Positions 43,044 through 51,900 of a stretch of DNA of 64,000 nucleotides are shown here, one piece after another; the stretch's first letter is position 1, and every line of letters begins with the position of its first letter. Below the pieces are notes generated by a model. It did no database searches, had not been told where the DNA came from, and worked only from the letters and a program-made list of their open reading frames with translations. The stretch comes from Caballeronia catudaia. GTDB lineage: Bacteria; Pseudomonadota; Gammaproteobacteria; Burkholderiales; Burkholderiaceae. The position numbers were made by a program, and so were the translations under genes. The stretch lies in NCBI RefSeq assembly GCF_001544755.2, contig NZ_FCOF02000023.1, positions 35,932 through 99,931 on the forward strand, in the 5' to 3' direction.

Positions 43044-44015
43044 ATGAGCACCCTGCACGACAACAGCATCATCATCGACGGACTGAATATCTCGAAGTTC
43101 GAGCGCTCCGTGTTCGAGGACATGAGAAAGGGCAACGTCACCGCGGTGAACTGCACCGTCTCGGTATGGGAAGACTTCCAGAAGACCATCGACAACATCG
43201 CGGAGATGAAGCAGCAGATCCGCGAATACAGCGAAATCCTCACGCTCGTGCGCACGACCGACGACATCCTGCGCGCGAAAAAGGAAAACAAGACCGGCAT
43301 CATCTTCGGCTTCCAGAATTCGTATGCGTTCGAGGACAACCTCGGCTACATCGAAGTATTCAAGGAACTCGGCGTGAACGTAGTGCAGCTTTGCTACAAC
43401 ACGCAGAACCTCGTCGGCACGGGCTGCTATGAACCGGACGGCGGCCTCTCGGGTTATGGCAAGGAAGTGATTCACGAGATGAATCGCGTGGGCATCGTGG
43501 TCGATCTCTCGCACGTCGGCGCGAAGACTTCTTCCGATGCGATCGCCTGCTCGAAGAAGCCCGTCACGTATTCGCACTGCTGCCCGTCGGGTCTCAAGGA
43601 TCATCCGCGCAACAAGTCCGATGACCAGTTGCGCGAGATCGCCGATGCCAACGGCTTCGTCGGCGTGACGATGTTCTCGCCGTTCCTGAAGAAAGGCCCG
43701 GACGCGACCGTCGACGATTATCTCGAAGCGATCGATTACGTGATCAATGTTATCGGCGAAGACAAGGTCGGCATCGGCACCGACTTCACGCAAGGCTATA
43801 GCACTGAATTCTTCGACTGGATCACGCACGACAAGGGCCGTTATCGCCGTCTGACGAATTTCGGCAAGGTGGTGAACCCGGAAGGCATTCGCACGATCGG
43901 CGAATTCCCGAACCTGACCGCCGCAATGGAAAAGGCCGGCTGGAGCGAGTCGCGCATCAAGAAAGTCATGGGCGATAACTGGATGCGCTACTTCGGCGAA
44001 GTCTGGAGCGTCTGA
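43044..44015 (+). CDS. Membrane dipeptidase family (peptidase M19) protein
   Basis: A 323-residue renal-dipeptidase-like amidohydrolase. IIIDGLNISKFE is the strand-1 position, where the usual H-x-D metal pair is replaced by DGLN. NRVGIVVDLSHVGAKTSSDAI, PVTYSHCCPSGLKDHPRNKSDDQLR and VGIGTDFTQGY carry later metal and substrate residues. The same gene opens the dgc locus of Pseudomonas aeruginosa (PA5396), where its role is unclear. The ATG at 43044 heads an eight-gene run; 36 bp separate it from the next. Confidence 0.88.
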   Translation: MSTLHDNSIIIDGLNISKFERSVFEDMRKGNVTAVNCTVSVWEDFQKTIDNIAEMKQQIREYSEILTLVRTTDDILRAKKENKTGIIFGFQNSYAFEDNLGYIEVFKELGVNVVQLCYNTQNLVGTGCYEPDGGLSGYGKEVIHEMNRVGIVVDLSHVGAKTSSDAIACSKKPVTYSHCCPSGLKDHPRNKSDDQLREIADANGFVGVTMFSPFLKKGPDATVDDYLEAIDYVINVIGEDKVGIGTDFTQGYSTEFFDWITHDKGRYRRLTNFGKVVNPEGIRTIGEFPNLTAAMEKAGWSESRIKKVMGDNWMRYFGEVWSV

Positions 44016-44051
44016 ATCTGAGAGCCACGACAAATATAAAGGAACCCTGCG

Positions 44052-44582
44052 ATGCAACCGCAACTGCCTATCGACGTCGATCCGCAAACCGGCGTTTGGA
44101 CCACCGACGCCCTGCCGATGCTGTACGTGCCGCGCCATTTCTTCACGAACAATCACGTCGCCGTCGAAGAAGCGCTCGGCCGCGAGACGTATGCCGAGAT
44201 TCTCTACAAGGCCGGCTACAAGTCCGCGTATCACTGGTGCGACAAGGAAGCCGAGAAGCACGGCATCAGCGGCATGGCCACGTTCGAGCATTACCTGAAG
44301 CGTCTGTCGCAACGCGGCTGGGGCTTGTTCGACATCGTCGAAGCCGACCCGACGACGTCGCATGCGCGCATTCATCTGCGTCACTCGTCGTTCGTACTTC
44401 AACAACCGGGCAAGCAAGGCAAGCTTTGCTACATGTTCGCGGGCTGGTTCGCGGGCGCGATGGACTGGGTCAATGACACCGCGCCCGACAACGCGAAGAA
44501 AGGCCCGCGCTCGAAGTCGATCGAAACGCAATGTGCTGCTGAAGGCCATGCTCATTGCGTATTTGAAGTATCGCCGCTGTAA
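44052..44582 (+). CDS. V4R-like (DUF5943) protein of the dgc locus
   Basis: A 176-residue soluble protein. LGRETYAEILYKAGYKSAYHWCDKEAEKHG and the ending SIETQCAAEGHAHCVFEVSPL resemble 4-vinyl-reductase (V4R) small-molecule-binding domains, which have a cysteine/histidine-rich tail. It corresponds in position to PA5397 of P. aeruginosa. The function is unknown; a ligand- or metal-sensing accessory for dimethylglycine oxidation is conceivable. AAGGAA precedes the ATG. Confidence 0.75.
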   Translation: MQPQLPIDVDPQTGVWTTDALPMLYVPRHFFTNNHVAVEEALGRETYAEILYKAGYKSAYHWCDKEAEKHGISGMATFEHYLKRLSQRGWGLFDIVEADPTTSHARIHLRHSSFVLQQPGKQGKLCYMFAGWFAGAMDWVNDTAPDNAKKGPRSKSIETQCAAEGHAHCVFEVSPL

Positions 44583-44611
44583 GCAAAGACACCATTCCGA
44601 GGTCGATCGCA

Positions 44612-46675
44612 ATGCGTTACCCGAACCTTTTCAAGCCTCTCCAGCTTAACAAGCTCACGCTGCGCAACCGCATCGTCAGCACCGCGCATGCCGAGGTCTA
44701 TGCCGAGCCGGGCGGCCTGCCCGGTGATCGCTATATCCGTTACTACGAGGAGAAGGCGAAGGGCGGCGTCGGCCTCGCCGTGTGCGGCGGTTCGAGTTCC
44801 GTTTCGATCGACAGTCCGCAAGGCTGGTGGAAGTCGGTGAATCTCGCGACCGACAAGGTCATCGATCCGCTGTCGCGTCTCGCCGAAGCGATGCATCGTC
44901 ATGGCGCGTTCATCATGATCCAGGCGACGCACATGGGCCGCCGCTCCGCATGGCACGGCGAGCACTGGCCGCATCTGATGTCGCCGTCGGGCGTGCGTGA
45001 GCCTGTGCATCGCGGCAACGCGAAGATCATCGAAGTGGAAGAGATCCAGCGCATCATCAAGGACTTCGCGGCGGCCGCGAAGCGCGTGAAGGATGCGGGC
45101 ATGGACGGCATCGAGATCTCGGCGGCGCATCAGCATTTGATCGATCAGTTCTGGAGCCCGCGCACCAACTTCCGCACGGACGAATGGGGCGGCTCGCTCG
45201 AAAACCGCATGCGCTTCGGCACGGAAGTCCTGAAGGCCGTGCGCGAAGCGGTGGGCGCGGATTTCTGCGTCGGCTTGCGCATGTGCGGCGACGAGTTTCA
45301 TGAAGACGGTCTCTCTCACGAGAACCTCAAGGAGATCGCGCAGGCGATGTCCGAAACCGGCCTCATCGATTACATCGGCGTGATCGGCTCCGGTGCGGAT
45401 ACGCATAACACGCTCGCCAACTGCATGCCGCCGATGGCGCTGCCGCCCGAGCCGTTCGTGCATCTCGCCGCGGGCATCAAGACGGTGACGAAGCTGCCGG
45501 TCATGCATGCGCAAAGCATTCGCGATGCGGGCCAGGCCGAACGTCTGCTCGCCAGCGGCATGATCGATCTCGTCGGCATGACGCGCGCGCAAATCGCCGA
45601 CCCGCATATGGTCATCAAGATCCGCGATGGCCGCGAAGACGAGATCAAGCAATGCGTCGGCGCGAACTATTGCATCGACCGTCAGTACAACGGCCTCGAT
45701 GTGCTGTGCGTGCAGAACGCGGCGACGTCGCGCGAAGAGACGATGCCGCATGTCATCGAGAAGACGCGTGGGCCGAAGCGCAAGGTCGTCGTCGTCGGCG
45801 CGGGCCCTGCCGGTCTCGAGGCGGCGCGTGTCGCGCGTTCGCGTGGCCATGACGTCGTGCTGTTCGAGAAGAACGATTATGTCGGCGGACAGATCATGCT
45901 CGCCGCGAAAGCGCCGCAGCGTGAGCAGATGGCCGGCATCGTGCGCTGGTTCGACATGGAAACGAAGCGCCTCGGCGTGGATCGCCGTCTCGGTGTCGCC
46001 GCCGACGACAAGATGATCATGGCCGAGAAGCCGGATATCGTCGTGCTCGCGACGGGCGGTTCGTCGTTCACGGGTCAGGTGCCCGCGTGGGGCGTCGAGC
46101 AAGGTTTGGCCGTCAGCTCGTGGGACATTCTCTCGGGCAAGGTCGAGCCGGGCAAGAACGTGCTCGTGTATGACGGCGTCTCGACGCATGCGGGCGCGGG
46201 CGTCGCGGACTTCATCGCGTCGCGCGGCAACAACGTCGAGATCGTCACGCCCGATGTGAAAGTCGCTGACGACACCGGCGGCACCACGTTCCCGATTTTC
46301 TATCGACGGCTCTATGCGCAAGGCGTAATCCATACTCCTAACTATTGGCTAGACAAGGTGTACGAGGAAGACGGCAAGAAGATCGCCGTGCTCCGCAACG
46401 AGTACACGGAGGAGCAGGAGGAACGCGCGGTCGATCAGGTCGTGATCGAAAACGGCATCACGCCCAATGACGCGCTCTACTGGAAGCTCAAGCCGGAGTC
46501 GCTCAATCGCGGGCAGACCGACGTGCACACGCTCTTCGCATCGCAGCCGCAGCCGTCGCTCTCCGAAGAACTCGGCAACGGGCGCTTCCTGCTGTTCCGC
46601 GTCGGCGACTGCATCTCGATGCACAACATCCATAGCGCGATCTACGATTCGCTGCGCCTCTGCAAAGACTTCTGA
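44612..46675 (+). CDS. dgcA: Dimethylglycine demethylation protein DgcA
   Basis: A 687-residue flavo-iron-sulfur protein of the trimethylamine/2,4-dienoyl-CoA reductase type. Residues 1-350 form an old-yellow-enzyme TIM barrel (LTLRNRIVSTAHAEVYAEPGG, GIEISAAHQHLIDQF). Cysteines for a 4Fe-4S cluster occur in CVGANYCIDRQYNGLDVLCVQN. The C-terminal half carries a dinucleotide fold (RKVVVVGAGPAGLEAARVA). With DgcB and ETF it converts dimethylglycine to sarcosine and formaldehyde. It lies 29 bp after the V4R gene and 13 bp before dgcB. Confidence 0.93.
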   Translation: MRYPNLFKPLQLNKLTLRNRIVSTAHAEVYAEPGGLPGDRYIRYYEEKAKGGVGLAVCGGSSSVSIDSPQGWWKSVNLATDKVIDPLSRLAEAMHRHGAFIMIQATHMGRRSAWHGEHWPHLMSPSGVREPVHRGNAKIIEVEEIQRIIKDFAAAAKRVKDAGMDGIEISAAHQHLIDQFWSPRTNFRTDEWGGSLENRMRFGTEVLKAVREAVGADFCVGLRMCGDEFHEDGLSHENLKEIAQAMSETGLIDYIGVIGSGADTHNTLANCMPPMALPPEPFVHLAAGIKTVTKLPVMHAQSIRDAGQAERLLASGMIDLVGMTRAQIADPHMVIKIRDGREDEIKQCVGANYCIDRQYNGLDVLCVQNAATSREETMPHVIEKTRGPKRKVVVVGAGPAGLEAARVARSRGHDVVLFEKNDYVGGQIMLAAKAPQREQMAGIVRWFDMETKRLGVDRRLGVAADDKMIMAEKPDIVVLATGGSSFTGQVPAWGVEQGLAVSSWDILSGKVEPGKNVLVYDGVSTHAGAGVADFIASRGNNVEIVTPDVKVADDTGGTTFPIFYRRLYAQGVIHTPNYWLDKVYEEDGKKIAVLRNEYTEEQEERAVDQVVIENGITPNDALYWKLKPESLNRGQTDVHTLFASQPQPSLSEELGNGRFLLFRVGDCISMHNIHSAIYDSLRLCKDF

Positions 46676-46688
46676 CGAGGTATCGACG

Positions 46689-48605
46689 ATGAACCCCGTG
46701 TTTGTCATCACCGCGCTGCTGTGGCTTTCGATGGCGGGCCTGGCCTTCGCCTTGCTCAAGCGCGCAGCCTACTGGCGTGAAGGCCGTGCGACGACGGCCG
46801 GCGCATATGGATGGGCGAATCTGCTGACCATCCCGAAGCGCTATTTCGTGGATCTGCATCATGTCGTGGCGCGCGATCCGTATATCGCAAAGACGCACGT
46901 CGCGACCGCGGGCGGTGCGATCCTCGCGATGGCGCTCGTCTTCATCAACTACGGTCTCGCTATCTACTCGGTCTGGCTCGACCGCGCGATCTTCCTCGCG
47001 GCGATCATCATGCTCGTCGGCGCGGTGTTCGTATACAAGCGCCGCCGCGCGAAGGACGTGCCCGCGCGTCTGTCGCGTGGACCGTGGGACAGCCTGCCGC
47101 TCCTGCTTGGCTCGTTCGCCGTGGGTCTCGCGTTGTTCACGCTGTTGCCGGCTTCGTGGATGTCCGGTTCGCTCGCGATCATCGTCGCATTGCTGATCGC
47201 GGCGGGCGCCTACACGATGACCTTCGGCGCCGCGCAAGGCGGCCCGATGAAGCACGCGATGGCCGGTCTCCTGCATCTCGCGTTTCATCCGCGCCAGGAA
47301 CGCTTTCATGCGAAGACGCAGCATGAACATGATGTCGTGCCGCCGACGGCCTTGAAAAAGCCCGTGCTCGATGCGAAGGAATACGGCGTCGGCAAGCCGG
47401 TCGAGTTTCGCTGGAATCAACTGCTGAGCTTCGATGCCTGCGTGCAATGCGGCAAGTGCGAAGCCGCGTGCCCCGCGTTCGCCTCGGGTCAGCCGTTGAA
47501 TCCGAAGAAGCTGATTCAGGATCTCGTCGTCGGCATGGTCGGCGGTTCCGACTCGCAATACGCAGGCAGCCCGACGCCCGGCATTCCGGTCGGCAAGCAT
47601 TCGGGCGGTCCGGCCAAGCCCCTGATCTCGCAGATGATCGAAGCCGACACGATCTGGTCATGCACCACGTGCCGCGCCTGCGTTCAAGAATGCCCGATGC
47701 TGATCGAGCACGTCGATGCAATCGTCGATATGCGGCGCAACCAGACGCTAGTGGAAGGCGATGTGCCGGGCAAAGGCCCGATCACGCTCGCGAATCTACG
47801 CGAGACCGGCAGTCAGAACGGCTATGACATCGGCGCGCGTTACGACTGGTCCGTCGATCTGCAAGTGCAAGTGGCGCAGCCGGGACGTCCCGTCGACGTG
47901 CTGCTGATCGCAGGCGAAGGCGCGTTCGACATGCGTTATCAGCGCACGCTGCGCGCATTGGCGAAGGTGCTGAACAAGGCGGGCGTCGATTACGCCGTGC
48001 TCGGCGGTGTCGAAACGGATACGGGCGACACCGCACGTCGTCTCGGCGATGAAGCCACGTTCCAGCAATGCGCGTCGAAGCTGATGAACACGCTGTCGCA
48101 GTATCAGTTCCGCCGCATCGTCACGGCCGATCCGCACGTTCTGCATAGCCTGCGCAACGAGTATCGCGCGCTCGGCGGCTACTACGAAGTGCAGCATCAC
48201 ACCGCGTTCATGGCCGAGCTCGTCGCGAGCGGCAAGCTCACGCCGAAGGCCGCCGCCGTGCTCGCCGACAAGAAGATCACGTATCACGATCCGTGCTATC
48301 TCGGGCGCTACAACGGCGAAACGGACGCGCCGCGCAAGCTCTTGAAGACCATTGGCATCAAGGTCGTCGAGATGGAACGTCACGGCATGCGCGCGCGCTG
48401 CTGCGGCGGTGGCGGCGGCGCGCCGCTGACCGATATTCCCGGCAAGCAGCGCATCCCGGATATCCGCATCGCCGATGCGAAGTCGATCGGCGCGGAAGTG
48501 GTCGCGGTCGGTTGCCCGCAATGCACCGCGATGCTCGAAGGCGTGGTCGGTCCTCGTCCCGAAGTGCTCGACGTGGCGGAGCTGGTCGCCGCAGCGCTGG
48601 AGTGA
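46689..48605 (+). CDS. dgcB: Dimethylglycine demethylation protein DgcB (membrane iron-sulfur protein)
   Basis: A 638-residue protein starting MNPVFVITALLWLSMAGLAF at ATG 46689. About five N-terminal membrane helices (DUF3483-type) span residues 1-190. Two ferredoxin clusters follow: CVQCGKCEAACP (about 253-264) and CTTCRACVQECP. Two CCG-type domains near the C-terminus include YHDPCYLGRYNG and RARCCGGGGGAPL. It probably passes electrons from DgcA/ETF to the quinone pool. The next gene starts 4 bp after the stop codon. Confidence 0.92.
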   Translation: MNPVFVITALLWLSMAGLAFALLKRAAYWREGRATTAGAYGWANLLTIPKRYFVDLHHVVARDPYIAKTHVATAGGAILAMALVFINYGLAIYSVWLDRAIFLAAIIMLVGAVFVYKRRRAKDVPARLSRGPWDSLPLLLGSFAVGLALFTLLPASWMSGSLAIIVALLIAAGAYTMTFGAAQGGPMKHAMAGLLHLAFHPRQERFHAKTQHEHDVVPPTALKKPVLDAKEYGVGKPVEFRWNQLLSFDACVQCGKCEAACPAFASGQPLNPKKLIQDLVVGMVGGSDSQYAGSPTPGIPVGKHSGGPAKPLISQMIEADTIWSCTTCRACVQECPMLIEHVDAIVDMRRNQTLVEGDVPGKGPITLANLRETGSQNGYDIGARYDWSVDLQVQVAQPGRPVDVLLIAGEGAFDMRYQRTLRALAKVLNKAGVDYAVLGGVETDTGDTARRLGDEATFQQCASKLMNTLSQYQFRRIVTADPHVLHSLRNEYRALGGYYEVQHHTAFMAELVASGKLTPKAAAVLADKKITYHDPCYLGRYNGETDAPRKLLKTIGIKVVEMERHGMRARCCGGGGGAPLTDIPGKQRIPDIRIADAKSIGAEVVAVGCPQCTAMLEGVVGPRPEVLDVAELVAAALE

Positions 48606-48609
48606 AGCG

Positions 48610-49773
48610 ATGAACAACGACATCAAACGAATCGACCCGCGCCGTCCTTTCATCATCACGGCCGATGGACTGAAGCGCATCACGCTCGGCGAGATTGGCA
48701 ACGGCGTCGTGCTGAACTTCACGCACGGCGGCCACAAGGAAGCGACCAAGCCGCGCCGCACGACGAGGCCCGCGACGCGCGCGCTGCTCGTCGCGGCGCA
48801 CACGGATCGCGGCGCGCTCGACGATCACGCGCGCCAGGCGCTCGCCGCCGCCGCATTGCTCGCGGACGATCAGACCGAAGTCGTGCTCATCGCGTTCGGC
48901 GAGTTCAAGGACGATGCCGCCGCGCTCGGCGCGGATCGTTATATCGAACTGCCGGCGTTCGATCGACGCAGCTTCGCGCCCGATGAAGAAGTGCGCGCGC
49001 TGACGGCATGCGTCGCGGCTTTCACGCCCGCGCATGTTTTCATGCCCGACAACGCGACGGGCGACGGCGATCTCGGCCGGCGCTACGCCGCGCGCGCCGA
49101 TGCGTCGATTGCGACGCACGTCGTGGAGCTCGATCACGCACATGTCGCGTCGTATGCGCATGCGGGGCGCGCGGTCGCATCGCGTGCATTGCCCGATGTG
49201 GTGTTGATCGCACCCAATGCCGTCGATGCGAAGCTGCCGTTCGTCGGCGCGGGCGAAGCGATCGAGGCGCAAGACATCGTGCCTGCATCGAAAGCCAGCG
49301 CTTATGTCGATCTCGGCATCGAAGAGATGGACGCCGCGCAAGTCGCGCTGGAGGAAGCCGACTTCATCGTGTCGGCGGGCAATGGCGTGTCCGATATCGC
49401 CGCGTTCGAATCGCTGGCGGGCACATTGGGCGCTGCGATCGGCGCGAGCCGCGTCGCCGTCGACGATGGCAAGTTCACGCGCGACAAGCAGATCGGCGCG
49501 ACCGGAAAGACCGTCGAGGCGAGCGTGTATATCGCGTTCGGCATCTCGGGCGCCGTGCAGCATTTGCAGGGCATCAAGGATTGCCGTCACGTGATCGCGG
49601 TGAATCTCGACGCCAGCGCGCCCATTGCAAAGCGCGCGAACCTCACGATCGTCGCGGACACGCAAGAGACGATCAAGGCGTTGACCGATGCCGCCGCCGC
49701 CGCGCGCGCCGCGCGTGCCAGCGGTGGATCGATCGTGCAGGCCGCGCATTTGGTCGAAGGAGCTTATGTATGA
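48610..49773 (+). CDS. Electron transfer flavoprotein alpha subunit, dgc-associated
   Basis: A 387-residue ETF alpha with a 50-residue N-terminal extension (RRPFIITADGLKRITLGEIG) beyond the usual family start. The C-terminal FAD-binding domain has IVSAGNGVSD, QIGATGKTVEASVYIAFGISGAVQHLQGI and VIAVNLDASAPIAKRANLTIVAD, the canonical GxTGxxVxPxLYIAxGISGAxQH pattern with alanine where proline is usual. It is equivalent to PA5400 in the P. aeruginosa locus. It links the demethylase to the respiratory chain. Confidence 0.92.
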   Translation: MNNDIKRIDPRRPFIITADGLKRITLGEIGNGVVLNFTHGGHKEATKPRRTTRPATRALLVAAHTDRGALDDHARQALAAAALLADDQTEVVLIAFGEFKDDAAALGADRYIELPAFDRRSFAPDEEVRALTACVAAFTPAHVFMPDNATGDGDLGRRYAARADASIATHVVELDHAHVASYAHAGRAVASRALPDVVLIAPNAVDAKLPFVGAGEAIEAQDIVPASKASAYVDLGIEEMDAAQVALEEADFIVSAGNGVSDIAAFESLAGTLGAAIGASRVAVDDGKFTRDKQIGATGKTVEASVYIAFGISGAVQHLQGIKDCRHVIAVNLDASAPIAKRANLTIVADTQETIKALTDAAAAARAARASGGSIVQAAHLVEGAYV

Positions 49774-50540
49774 AAGCCGGCATGAAGATTGCCGTACTCG
49801 TTTCAACCGGGCGTCATCCCGTCAGCGGCACGCCGCGCTATAGCCGCAACGATGCAGCGGCGCTGACCATCGCCATCGGTATCGCGAAGAAGCACGGCGC
49901 GCAACTCGACGTGCTGCATGCGGGCGATCCGGCGAACCCGGCGCTAGCGGAATATCTCGCGCTCGGCGCGCCGAAAGTCGAAGTGCTCAACACGCAAGGC
50001 GATGCATGCGCGGCGCTGGCGCAACGGCTCGCGGGCTACCAGCTCGTGATGACCGGCACGCGCGCGGAAGGCGCGTTCGACAGCGGCACGCTGCCCTACA
50101 AGCTCGCCGATGCGTTGAACGTGCCGCTCGTCGGCGCGGCTGTCGATGTCAGCGTGACGAACGAAGGCGTCGAAGTGCGCCAGTTCATGCCGAAGGGCTT
50201 GCGCCGCCGCGTGCGCGCGCCGCTGCCCGCGCTCGTCGCCGTGCATCCGCTCGCCAATGCAACGCCGCGTTACGCCTATGCGCGCATGCGCGAGGGACAC
50301 GTCGCGCCGGTCGCCGCGAACGCGCCCGCGGACAAGGAACGCACGGCCTGGAGCGTCGGCCCGATTGCGGCCAAGCCGAAGAAACTCGCTGCTCCCGAGA
50401 AGCGTTCCGGCCACTCGCGCATGCTGTCCGCGACGACGACGGAAAGCCGCGGCGGCAGCGTCGTAATTGAAGGGAGTTCCGTCGAAAAAGCACAAGTGAT
50501 TCTGGCGTATTTGCGCGAGCATCAACTCGTCGATTACTGA
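49770..50540 (+). CDS. Electron transfer flavoprotein beta subunit, dgc-associated
   Basis: A 256-residue ETF beta. MKIAVLVSTGRHPVSGTPRYSRNDAAALTIAIGIAKKHGAQLDVLHAGD shows the N-terminal nucleotide-binding fold; AQRLAGYQLVMTGTRAEGAFDSGTLPYKLADAL is the AMP-binding core. The recognition loop is more diverged than in housekeeping ETF beta. ATGA overlap with the alpha gene. A C-terminal 60-residue tail contains low-complexity Ala/Lys/Pro before a final helix. Confidence 0.9.
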   Translation: MKAGMKIAVLVSTGRHPVSGTPRYSRNDAAALTIAIGIAKKHGAQLDVLHAGDPANPALAEYLALGAPKVEVLNTQGDACAALAQRLAGYQLVMTGTRAEGAFDSGTLPYKLADALNVPLVGAAVDVSVTNEGVEVRQFMPKGLRRRVRAPLPALVAVHPLANATPRYAYARMREGHVAPVAANAPADKERTAWSVGPIAAKPKKLAAPEKRSGHSRMLSATTTESRGGSVVIEGSSVEKAQVILAYLREHQLVDY

Positions 50541-50578
50541 TTTATCGACACACATCGACCCACATACAGGTGCACACG

Positions 50579-51877
50579 ATGAAAGTTTCGGCAGACGTTC
50601 GCGCATTGATCGAACGCCGCAAAAAGGGCCATACGCTCGAGGCGCCGTTCTATACGAGCGACGAAATCCACGCGCTCGACCTCGATGCCATTTTCCGCAA
50701 GACCTGGATTCAGGTTGCCATCGAACCGGATATTCCCGAGCCGGGCGATTACACGACGGTCGAGATCGGCAACGATTCGATCCTGATCGTGCGCGACGAC
50801 GACATGGAAATCCGCGCCTTCTACAACGTGTGCCGGCATCGCGGCGCGCGCCTGTGCAATCAGGAGAAAGGCTCGCTCGGCAATATCGTGTGCCCGTATC
50901 ACAGCTGGACGTATAACCTTTCCGGCGATCTGATGTTCGCCGAGCACATGGGCGATCAGTTCGACCGCTGCAAGCACAGCCTGAAGAAAGTGCACGTGCA
51001 GAATCTCGCGGGCCTGATCTTCATTTGCCTGGCCGACGAACCGCCCGCCGATTTCGCCGTGATGCGCGAAGCGATGGAGCCGTATCTCGCGCCGCATGGC
51101 CTGAAGGACACGAAGATCGCAGCGAGCATCGATATCGTCGAGAAGGGCAACTGGAAGCTCACGATGGAGAACAATCGCGAGTGCTATCACTGCGTCGCGA
51201 ACCATCCGGAGCTGACCATTTCGCTCTATGAATACGGCTTCGGTTATCAACGTTCGCCCGCGAACGAAGAAGGCATGGCCGCGTTCGAGAAGACCGTTGA
51301 AGAGCGCACGAAGCAATGGGAAGCGATGTCCCTGCCGTCCGCGGAGATCGAACGTTTGAGCGATCTCGTGACGGGCTTTCGCACGCAGCGCCTGCCGCTC
51401 GATCGCGATGGCGAATCGCAGACGCTCGACGCGAAGGTCGCATCGAGGAAACTGCTCGGCGGCTTCGAGCAGGCGGACCTGGGCGGCCTGTCGTTCTGGA
51501 CGCAGCCGAACTCGTGGCATCACTTCATGAGCGATCACATCGTGACGTTCTGCGTGCTACCGCTTGCGTCGGGCGAAACGCTCGTGCGCACGAAGTGGCT
51601 CGTGCACAAGGATGCGCGCGAGGGTATCGACTACGACGTCGATAATCTCACGGCCGTGTGGCGCGCGACGAACGATCAGGATCGCACGCTCGTCGAGTAT
51701 TCGCAGCTCGGCGTCACGAGCAACGCGTATGAGCCGGGCCCGTATTCGCCGTTCACGGAAGGGCTCGTCGAGAAGTTCTGCGAGTGGTACATCGGGCGTC
51801 TTGCCGATTACGCGGATGCGCCCGAGCACGGCGTGGATGCGTCGCACGGCGAGAAAGTCGTTTCCTTCATGCGCTAA
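50579..51877 (+). CDS. gbcA: Glycine betaine monooxygenase oxygenase subunit
   Basis: A 432-residue Rieske non-heme iron oxygenase. The Rieske site is C85-R-H87 and C105-x2-H108 (FYNVCRHRGARLC...GNIVCPYHSW). The catalytic iron is bound in ENNRECYHCVANHPEL. It removes one methyl of glycine betaine as formaldehyde, giving dimethylglycine. The ATG at 50579 is preferred to a GTG 9 bp earlier. A 38-bp gap follows the ETF beta gene, so it is probably the same transcript. Partner is GbcB. Confidence 0.95.
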   Translation: MKVSADVRALIERRKKGHTLEAPFYTSDEIHALDLDAIFRKTWIQVAIEPDIPEPGDYTTVEIGNDSILIVRDDDMEIRAFYNVCRHRGARLCNQEKGSLGNIVCPYHSWTYNLSGDLMFAEHMGDQFDRCKHSLKKVHVQNLAGLIFICLADEPPADFAVMREAMEPYLAPHGLKDTKIAASIDIVEKGNWKLTMENNRECYHCVANHPELTISLYEYGFGYQRSPANEEGMAAFEKTVEERTKQWEAMSLPSAEIERLSDLVTGFRTQRLPLDRDGESQTLDAKVASRKLLGGFEQADLGGLSFWTQPNSWHHFMSDHIVTFCVLPLASGETLVRTKWLVHKDAREGIDYDVDNLTAVWRATNDQDRTLVEYSQLGVTSNAYEPGPYSPFTEGLVEKFCEWYIGRLADYADAPEHGVDASHGEKVVSFMR

Positions 51878-51900
51878 AGCCGCTGTAGCAGGAGCAGAAC

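Noticed and set aside
44552..46333. 593-codon minus-strand open frame opposite dgcA
   Set aside because: It has an antisense-type composition, no ribosome binding site and no domain, and it lies entirely within dgcA.
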